Source: Fodinicola acaciae (GTDB lineage: Bacteria > Actinomycetota > Actinomycetes > Mycobacteriales > HKI-0501). Taken from it: 64,000 nt of DNA. The stretch is taken from assembly GCF_010993745.1 (NCBI RefSeq), contig NZ_WOTN01000004.1, forward strand, positions 1,116,001 through 1,180,000. Direction: 5' to 3'. Positions 56,056 through 61,902 of the stretch are shown piece by piece (position 1 is the stretch's first letter; each line of letters opens with the position of its first letter). The translations under genes were made by a program, and so were the position numbers. The notes beneath the pieces are model-generated. The model was not told the origin of the DNA. It searched no databases and saw only the letters and a program-made list of their open reading frames with translations.

Positions 56056-56853
56056 CTACAGTTTTGTTGTCTTACTTAGAAAGTTCGCAGCAGTGTTAAA
56101 GCACTGCACGTGTACCAGCCCGAAAAGGTCACTAAAACCGTCAATCAGGCTGGCTACAGCCTCACGTCGTTCCTTGTCAGGCACAGTCACCAGGACACGT
56201 GGCATGACCCCGCTCGGTGCCAGTTGGCCGCGCCGCGCGAAGTCCACGTAGGCCGCCAACTTTCGCCGAAGCGTTGGCAGATGCTCGGTGGCGCGGTCGA
56301 TCTCCAACCACCAGTCATCATCGTGGGTTTCGGTACTCAGCACGGCATAGGCATCCGGCTTCAGCCAACTACCGAGGCCATCGGCTACCCAACAGCCAGG
56401 CTCAGTCTGAAACGCCGACACCTCAAACCCATCGCTGTGTGCTGCCTCACGCAATTGGACATACAGCTCACTAACATCGAGCGTATGCGCCAAGAACCGC
56501 TCACCGGGCAACCGCGGCCGGCGTTGGCTGGCTTCGTGTGCCGTCAACCGCTGCCCCGCTGTGTCAAGGGCGAAGACGAGCTTGGCCGAACCGTGCAATG
56601 AACCGCCGATACGCCGCTGCAAGGGCACCAGGACGCGCCAATCCACGAGCCGCTTCAACACGCGCCAACGCACAACCGTTCGGCTACGGCCTGCCAGCTC
56701 AGCAAAATGCAGGCGTTCGAGCTGTTCGCCGGTGGCGACGCGGATCTTAGCCAGAGTCGTGAGAATCGCGCGATCACGAGATGACAGCCGGTCGTTGAGC
56801 CAATCGACATATTGTTCACGGACACGCTGCCGCTGGCTGGCCGCCGCCCTCAT
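56056..56853 (-). CDS. Replication-relaxation family protein
   Basis: A 265-residue protein of the actinobacterial replication-relaxation group (PF13814). An N-terminal winged-helix-like segment (RDRAILTTLAKIRVATGEQL) is followed by a nuclease-like fold with DAYAVLSTETHDDDWWLEID. AAGGAG precedes ATG 56853; a longer start at 56880 is possible. It is the last gene of the transfer series and overlaps the 45-residue microgene by 4 bases (ATGA). Family members occur in conjugative elements, but their mechanism is not defined. Confidence 0.82.
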   Translation of the reverse strand: MRAAASQRQRVREQYVDWLNDRLSSRDRAILTTLAKIRVATGEQLERLHFAELAGRSRTVVRWRVLKRLVDWRVLVPLQRRIGGSLHGSAKLVFALDTAGQRLTAHEASQRRPRLPGERFLAHTLDVSELYVQLREAAHSDGFEVSAFQTEPGCWVADGLGSWLKPDAYAVLSTETHDDDWWLEIDRATEHLPTLRRKLAAYVDFARRGQLAPSGVMPRVLVTVPDKERREAVASLIDGFSDLFGLVHVQCFNTAANFLSKTTKL

Positions 56854-56987
56854 AGGGGAACTCCTTGCAGGACGTACCATTGCCCGGTCGCTATGGCGGC
56901 GAATCCGTCATCTACCAGCGGCGTTACGTACTCGTGGTCAGCGGTGAACCCAACACCGACGCCAACAGCGATACCAACACGGTTCAC
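56850..56987 (-). CDS. 45-residue microgene between VirD4-like and replication-relaxation genes
   Basis: Starting at GTG 56987, which overlaps the VirD4-like stop (GTGA), it encodes 45 residues ending ATGQWYVLQGVPL. Its stop TGA overlaps the next gene's ATG (ATGA). Both junctions are 4-base overlaps, so it is very likely translated, although no known domain is visible. The Gly/Val-rich start (GIAVGVGVGF) could be a weak membrane or amyloid-like segment. Confidence 0.7.
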   Translation of the reverse strand: MNRVGIAVGVGVGFTADHEYVTPLVDDGFAAIATGQWYVLQGVPL

Positions 56988-59287
56988 GGCTGACCACCTC
57001 GCATCCGGCGGCCAATAGGGCCAGCCTCTCGGGTGATCTGCGTACGAGCCTGGATGGCCTGTTCCACGTCTTGTCGAGGGATGCCAAAGCGCGTCCGGCT
57101 GGCCGTTGCTCGTGCAGCTGCGTCTTCGTTCGTCACCGGCAGCGCTATCGTCGTGCCGGTGACCGGTCGCAGGGTGACGCCATTGACAGCTGGCCGGAGC
57201 GCGAATTCGTATCTGCTCAGGCCCGTGAGGTCGTCAACGGTCAAGGGAGCGTAGCGACGGGCAAGCAGCTGACCGTCCGCGTAATCCACCTGAAACGCGA
57301 GCTGACTGCGAACTGTGCCAAGTACGGCGTCCTGCACCGCCTCGGGCAACTGTTTCATGAACTGGTGGCTCAGGGTGAACCCGAGCCCGAGACTGCGCGC
57401 TTGAGCCAGGGCATCGGCAAGCTCCAGGCCGCCGCCGAGCCGGACAATATCCTGGAACTCGTCAAAGTAGGCGAAGACCGGCCGACGCTTGGCCGCCGGG
57501 ATGCGGACGCGCGCCAGCGTTTGCTGCCAGATGGCTGATACCAACAGTGATCCCAGCAGGTTGCTGACCTCGCTGCCAAGTTGTCCTTTGGCCAGGGAGA
57601 CCAGCAAGATGCTGCGTCGGGCAAAGGGTGCGTCAAGCTGGACGCCCCTACTCTGGCCCAGCAACAGGCGAACCGGCGTCCGCATTGAGAAGGCACGCAG
57701 CTTGTTGAGTACCGGGCCAATGACTTGGGCACGGGCGTCGTCGCTGAGCGCGTCGAACTGCTGCCAGAACAAACGCAGGTGATCGGGGAGCGTTGGCCGT
57801 GTGGCAACGTAGCGGCGCAAAGCAGGATTGGTGAGGAGATCCACCGCCTCAAGCAGCGTAAACGCTGAACCGTCCGGGGCTTTGGTGTGGGTCAGCGAAA
57901 ACAAGGCGGCACGAAGAACCTCGTCGGTTCGAGGCCCCCAGAAATCCCGGTAGATGGAGTGAAAGATGCCCAGCACGTGATCCGCCACCAGCTCACGGGC
58001 GCCGCTACCGTACGCGGCGACGTTCAGCGGATTGAAGCCAACAACGTGATCGCGCGTGGCCGAAGGATCGAGGACAACTAGGTCGGCCAAGCGGTCATCG
58101 GGTATCCGAGCGATGATCTCGTCCAGACCGCCTTTTGGGTCGATCACGATAACGCCGTACCCATGAGCGATGTCTTGGAGCACCATGTTGGCGATGAGCG
58201 TTGACTTGCCTGCCCCGGTTGGCGCGATGAGATGCAGGTGCCGGAGCCGGTCAATGGTGTGCAGCGCCAGGGGGCGACTAGCCATACCGGGATAGTTGGA
58301 CAGTCCAACGACGGTGCCCTGCGTCGGCATGCCCGGCGTGGGCGGTAGTTGTCGTGCGCGGCCCACGGACAAACCAGGGAGTAGCTTGCCGCCGACTGGC
58401 AAGCCCAGCAGGCCAGCACTCTCGGCACTATTGAGAATGAGCGGCCACTGCGTAACCGGGAACGTCCGGTTGACAACGCGTTTCGCGACCAGACTGCCCG
58501 GCAACAACCGCCGCCGGAGCCGAACACCGGTCGCATTCTCACCGTGAAAGGTATTCCAGACGCGACCTAAAAGTTTGCGAGCCTGAGCCGTGGAGTCAGC
58601 AGCGATGCCGACACGCGCGACCATCCGAAGCAAGGGTGCTTGCATCTTCTTCCGAGCAGCGCGAACGGCTTCGGCATCACGCGGTGGTGTGCTTTCCAAC
58701 AGGTAGCCGCTCCACCAGCGATCCTCAGATTTTGCCGAGGCGGTATGGACTGGCGCCGGCGTACCAGCACTGGTCATGATCCATTGCACGCGGATTTCGG
58801 CGCGACCGCTCAACGGTTGGAGCGAAGCAAGCAGGGCTGCATTCGTGGCTTCTCCGCGGTCGCTCGCCAACGGCCGCCTGGTGGTGGTCACGGTCAGCTC
58901 CGCGCCAAGCCGAAAGGCTGTCCGCCGTTCCAGGTACGCCGGAGCTTCTTCGAGCCGGGCACCAGGCAAGGCCGCGCGGACACTGGCTAACAGCGCAGCC
59001 TCAGCAGCTTCCGGAACCAGAACGTAGTGCGCGATGCCGCCTACGTCGGCAACGGTCTCGACAACGACCGGAGACAAGGGCAACAAGGCAAAGCTTATAG
59101 ACGGATGTGTCCGTGCCGCGATGCCGGATAGCCACTGTTCGACGTCTGCGGCACCGAGGCTTGCTGGTGGGTACAGCCGATATGCGACGAGCGAGCGACG
59201 CCAAACATCCATGTCCCACAAACGAGCGGCTAGCACTAGGCCCAGCACGCTTATACCGGCAATGAATAGCCATATAGCCATTGTCAT
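56984..59287 (-). CDS. VirD4/TraM-like conjugative ATPase
   Basis: A 767-residue protein with one N-terminal membrane helix (AIWLFIAGISVLGLVLAARL). Walker A is LIAPTGAGKSTLIAN near residue 360, followed by VIVIDPKGGLDE. Walker B is VFAYFDEFQDIV near 600, with LSHQFMKQLP beyond it. The N-terminal 300 residues are the divergent part typical of actinobacterial elements. It should couple DNA to the transfer channel. It overlaps the 58-residue gene (ATGA) upstream and the 45-residue gene downstream. Confidence 0.9.
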   Translation of the reverse strand: MTMAIWLFIAGISVLGLVLAARLWDMDVWRRSLVAYRLYPPASLGAADVEQWLSGIAARTHPSISFALLPLSPVVVETVADVGGIAHYVLVPEAAEAALLASVRAALPGARLEEAPAYLERRTAFRLGAELTVTTTRRPLASDRGEATNAALLASLQPLSGRAEIRVQWIMTSAGTPAPVHTASAKSEDRWWSGYLLESTPPRDAEAVRAARKKMQAPLLRMVARVGIAADSTAQARKLLGRVWNTFHGENATGVRLRRRLLPGSLVAKRVVNRTFPVTQWPLILNSAESAGLLGLPVGGKLLPGLSVGRARQLPPTPGMPTQGTVVGLSNYPGMASRPLALHTIDRLRHLHLIAPTGAGKSTLIANMVLQDIAHGYGVIVIDPKGGLDEIIARIPDDRLADLVVLDPSATRDHVVGFNPLNVAAYGSGARELVADHVLGIFHSIYRDFWGPRTDEVLRAALFSLTHTKAPDGSAFTLLEAVDLLTNPALRRYVATRPTLPDHLRLFWQQFDALSDDARAQVIGPVLNKLRAFSMRTPVRLLLGQSRGVQLDAPFARRSILLVSLAKGQLGSEVSNLLGSLLVSAIWQQTLARVRIPAAKRRPVFAYFDEFQDIVRLGGGLELADALAQARSLGLGFTLSHQFMKQLPEAVQDAVLGTVRSQLAFQVDYADGQLLARRYAPLTVDDLTGLSRYEFALRPAVNGVTLRPVTGTTIALPVTNEDAAARATASRTRFGIPRQDVEQAIQARTQITREAGPIGRRMRGGQP

Positions 59288-59460
59288 ACCGCCTGCTCTC
59301 CCTCGTCCTCGTGGGAGGTAGGGCTGTGCGACGCAGTCTCGGCCAACTCGGCGTTAGCTTGTTCCAGTACTTCGCTCAGGGCGATGACGGCCTGGACGAG
59401 GAGGTCAACGTCAACGGACTTGCGTTGTACGCCTGTAATATGCAGTCGCCATTGGCGCAT
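59284..59460 (-). CDS. 58-residue microgene ahead of the VirD4-like gene
   Basis: ATG 59460 is preceded by AAAGGGGAGG and the frame ends TGA at 59284, overlapping the VirD4-like ATG. The product starts MRQWRLHITGVQRKSVDVDL and has an acidic, helical tail (EQANAELAETAS). A promoter with an operator-like dyad lies 80-110 bases upstream, so this is the first gene of the VirD4 unit. No known domain; a small regulator or coupling-protein partner is possible. Confidence 0.72.
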   Translation of the reverse strand: MRQWRLHITGVQRKSVDVDLLVQAVIALSEVLEQANAELAETASHSPTSHEDEGEQAV

Positions 59461-59540
59461 AGACCTCCCCTTTCTGCTTAGCTCCGTTCTCTGATTTGGG
59501 TGCTGTGGAAGCTGATCCGCGCTACAAGCCCCTATGTCTT

Positions 59541-59569
59541 CTTATGCCCATGACTAAAGTCACCGTCAA
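59541..59569 (-). promoter_or_regulatory. Transfer promoter with predicted repressor site
   Basis: On the minus strand TTGACG (59569-59564), a 17-base spacer and CATAAG (59546-59541). Within the spacer is TGACTAAAGTCA (59551-59562), sharing TGACTANNGTCA with the XRE promoter. A repressor bound here would block polymerase. Confidence 0.68.
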
Positions 59570-59604
59570 GTCCGAACATTGCGTTCCGTAGCGCGAATCA
59601 GGGG

Positions 59605-60291
59605 TCAGTCTGTGGACAAGTCCGCAGACTCCGCTGCCTCGTCGTCTGCTTCAGCTGGTTCGCGGATGGCGCTCAGTACGGCCCCGGTCAAAGCATTGGA
59701 GACGCGCAGGTTCGCGCGAAGCACATCTCGGGTGATCGGCTTGCCGGTTTCGGCCTGGTGCGCCTCGTCGAGCTGGCGGGCCGTAGCGACCAGCTCTGGA
59801 GTAGGTAGGGCCGCCTGGTCGTCCCGAACGAGGACGGACGGGGACGGGACCACAGGACGGTCCGGGACGGCACTATGGAGCAGGCCAAGCAGCCGCGGGG
59901 CCGTCTCTGCCCAGCCCAGCAGCAAGGTCGGGGCGATCGCATCGAAGGCTGCCCTGCCGTACGCACCGACCAAGACCGGTTCGGCGGTGTTCAGGGCGAG
60001 CGTGACGATGCCGCAGAAAACAAGCAGCATGCGGGGCCACGCAAGCCCTGACACAACCCCGTGTGCACGCAAGTATTGAAGCGCGGCGAGTAGGGCCAAA
60101 ACGGACAAGTCAACAGCCGGTGCAACAAGCGGGGCGATGACACCACTCACCCCCAGCCGCACCCCCAGCTCGTAGACGTTGAAGAAGCCAAAAGTGAAGG
60201 TTAGGCCGGCGATCACGAAGGCCACCGTGGTGACGGCGCGACGGATAACGACGGCGACTACACCACTGAACACGGGCTCCGGCGTACTCAC
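59605..60291 (-). CDS. DUF2637/SpdB-like membrane protein
   Basis: A 228-residue protein from GTG 60291. Four membrane helices are visible (VVAVVIRRAVTTVAFVIAGL, FGFFNVYELG, PAVDLSVLALLAALQYL, MLLVFCGIVTLALN). A cytoplasmic tail of about 90 residues follows. It resembles the DUF2637 proteins and Streptomyces SpdB spread proteins found in conjugative plasmids and AICEs, where they help plasmid spread. The start overlaps the stop of the 56-residue membrane protein gene (GTGA). Confidence 0.8.
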   Translation of the reverse strand: MSTPEPVFSGVVAVVIRRAVTTVAFVIAGLTFTFGFFNVYELGVRLGVSGVIAPLVAPAVDLSVLALLAALQYLRAHGVVSGLAWPRMLLVFCGIVTLALNTAEPVLVGAYGRAAFDAIAPTLLLGWAETAPRLLGLLHSAVPDRPVVPSPSVLVRDDQAALPTPELVATARQLDEAHQAETGKPITRDVLRANLRVSNALTGAVLSAIREPAEADDEAAESADLSTD

Positions 60292-60458
60292 TTTGACCGC
60301 CGCCCCAAGATCAGGCCAAAGACGACCAGCAGCACAAGCCCCGCAACCAGGACCGGGATAAGCGGCGCGAGCAGCTCCCAAGCCACCCGCGCCACTACGG
60401 CTACCGCCAACAGCCCAATTACGGCTTGGGCAAGCTGCGTTTTCCAGCTTCGCGTCAT
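60288..60458 (-). CDS. 56-residue double-helix membrane protein
   Basis: ATG 60458 overlaps the previous gene's stop and its own TGA overlaps the SpdB-like GTG. The product reads MTRSWKTQLAQAVIGLLAVA, with two membrane helices (AVIGLLAVAVVARVA and LIPVLVAGLVLLVVFGLIL) and a basic end GRRSK. A spread or channel accessory protein is plausible. Confidence 0.75.
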   Translation of the reverse strand: MTRSWKTQLAQAVIGLLAVAVVARVAWELLAPLIPVLVAGLVLLVVFGLILGRRSK

Positions 60459-60661
60459 CGGCGATACGTCTCGAAGCTCACGCGACGCATCTGTTCTTCG
60501 GCCCGCCGCCTCCGAGCTGCGATCTCACGCACAGCGTCGGCTTTGGCATCCTCGATATCGAAGAGCGGGTCGCTCGTGCCTGCGTACCGCCACACAAGCC
60601 ACACCCGGTCGAGAACGACGCCGAGCAGGATCAGGCCAACGACGAGCAGGGCCATCCCCAT
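60455..60661 (-). CDS. 68-residue single-helix membrane protein
   Basis: One N-terminal helix (ALLVVGLILLGVVLDRVWLV) is followed by a charged helical tail (DAKADAVREIAARRRRAEEQ). The start overlaps the upstream stop (TGATG) and the stop overlaps the next ATG. It is a small element-encoded membrane protein of unknown role. Confidence 0.75.
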   Translation of the reverse strand: MGMALLVVGLILLGVVLDRVWLVWRYAGTSDPLFDIEDAKADAVREIAARRRRAEEQMRRVSFETYRR

Positions 60662-60954
60662 CAGCTGATCTCGCTTCCGAAGCGGTGTACCTGCCGTGCG
60701 ATGGACATGGCTGCTGCGTTGGCGATGAGCGCCAGGGCATCCGTTGCGTCCGGGCAGGCCCGCTCCAGCTCGCCCTGGATCCGCTTGAGGTACGTAACCT
60801 CGCTCATGGCGTATTCGGCCACAGCCGACTGCGCGCGGATGGCAGCCTGCTCGACACGAGCACGGGCCACCAGCCCGGCCGTCGCCTCCTGTGCCTCGCG
60901 CTGGACAGGGGTTGTGCGTCTGCGGGGGATCAGTTCACCGGACATATCGGTCAC
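60661..60954 (-). CDS. 97-residue helical protein
   Basis: From GTG 60954. The product is mostly helical and Ala-, Arg- and Glu-rich (GLVARARVEQAAIRAQSAVA, YLKRIQGELERACPDA). No membrane segment or known domain. It overlaps both neighbours by 1 to 4 bases. The helices could form a coiled coil that binds a transfer protein. Confidence 0.72.
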   Translation of the reverse strand: MTDMSGELIPRRRTTPVQREAQEATAGLVARARVEQAAIRAQSAVAEYAMSEVTYLKRIQGELERACPDATDALALIANAAAMSIARQVHRFGSEIS

Positions 60955-61133
60955 TTGCCTTTCCGGTTGCGGTTCGGATGACGCCAGAAATCCAGGATGC
61001 GAAGCTCCAGCTCAACGTCACTCAGTTCTTTGCCCCCTGGGACCAGGTGCTCAAGATCTCTGGCCCACTTGGAACGGCGGCGACGCTTGCGAGGCTGGTC
61101 GTCGTCGGGCTTGTTATTTTTGCTGTCAGACAT
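60951..61133 (-). CDS. 60-residue basic protein at the head of the transfer chain
   Basis: ATG 61133 is preceded by GGAG at 10 bases. The product is strongly basic then acidic (DDDQPRKRRRRSKWARDLEH, then ELSDVELELRILDFW). DNA or RNA binding is possible. Its stop overlaps the next GTG. It is the first gene of the small-gene series 61133-59605. Confidence 0.72.
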   Translation of the reverse strand: MSDSKNNKPDDDQPRKRRRRSKWARDLEHLVPGGKELSDVELELRILDFWRHPNRNRKGK

Positions 61134-61314
61134 GGCAAATCAGCTCCAACCAGGGATGGAAGGAGACCGAGGAGCCTAGGACTCGGTCTGGATTTGCCGC
61201 GGCACTGATGACGCTAGAAGTCGGCGCACGGGATTTCTGGACAGAAACCTGCTCAGTTTTCGGACGTTTCTTGGACGTTTTTAGGACGGGATCAGACGGC
61301 CGATTTGCCGAAAA
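61134..61314. promoter_or_regulatory. Control region with phased GGAC repeats and hairpin
   Basis: This gap ahead of the small-gene series holds AGACCGAG/CTCGGTCT (61164-61171/61182-61189, loop 10). It also holds GGAC boxes at 61239, 61262, 61273 and 61284; the last three are GGACGTTTCTT, GGACGTTTTTA and GGACGGG at an 11-base period. Helically phased boxes suggest a protein-binding array or iteron-like origin. No clear promoter hexamers are evident. Confidence 0.5.
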
Positions 61315-61785
61315 TTAGGAATCGTGACGACGTCGATCCCATTTGCGATGATCCGTGGCCTCAAGGAAGAGCGCCCCCGTACCTCGGTTCGATCGGCGGA
61401 AGGCGACCACCTCGTAGCACTGGCGGTCGAAGGCGTCGTAACTGTGCTTGGTGGGGTCAAGGATGCCCTCAATCGGCCGCGAAATGGGAGCTCGGGCCGC
61501 TTCCCAGGCCGCCTGTTCTTCCGGTGTATCCGGGTATGGTCCTGGTGATGGCGGATGGTAATCGAGAATCGATGGGTCCTTCATGACCGCATCAGCGACG
61601 TGGAGCGCAACCTTGAGAAAGGTTTCATAGTTGCCGCCGGAGTACTCCACGGCTGAACCCGCCTCAAGCCAATCAACCAAGTAGTCTTGAAGCAGGGTGT
61701 AATCGTCCTGCCGACTCCTGGTGTCATAAGGAGCCACAAAATCTTGGAACGCGACAACCGCTTCGTTGTTATAGGAAACGCTCAT
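61315..61785 (-). CDS. Hypothetical 156-residue protein
   Basis: An acidic soluble protein with no recognised motif, beginning MSVSYNNEAVVAFQDFVAPYD and containing PPSPGPYPDTPEEQAAWEAA and FDRQCYEVVAFRR. GC is lower than in the host. AGGCAAG is the only Shine-Dalgarno-like element before ATG 61785. It is divergent from the STAND NTPase across 117 bases that contain paired repeats. It may be a partner, immunity or regulator of that gene. Confidence 0.6.
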   Translation of the reverse strand: MSVSYNNEAVVAFQDFVAPYDTRSRQDDYTLLQDYLVDWLEAGSAVEYSGGNYETFLKVALHVADAVMKDPSILDYHPPSPGPYPDTPEEQAAWEAARAPISRPIEGILDPTKHSYDAFDRQCYEVVAFRRSNRGTGALFLEATDHRKWDRRRHDS

Positions 61786-61902
61786 ATCTTGCCTACATGC
61801 TTAATTGGTACATTCTGCCATAAATAGCCGAGAATGTCCAGGGCGATATGATCAGACGTAGCGTGAGTGTTGCCTAGCGTGACGTAGATCGGAGCCTCTG
61901 TC
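61786..61902. promoter_or_regulatory. Divergent control region of hypothetical and STAND genes
   Basis: ACATTCT/AGAATGT (61810-61816/61831-61837) form a dyad with arm centres two helical turns apart. TAGCGTGA occurs twice in direct repeat (61859-61866, 61875-61882; 16-base period). GGAG at 61890 is the STAND gene's Shine-Dalgarno. The dyad and direct repeats suggest controlled expression. Confidence 0.5.
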
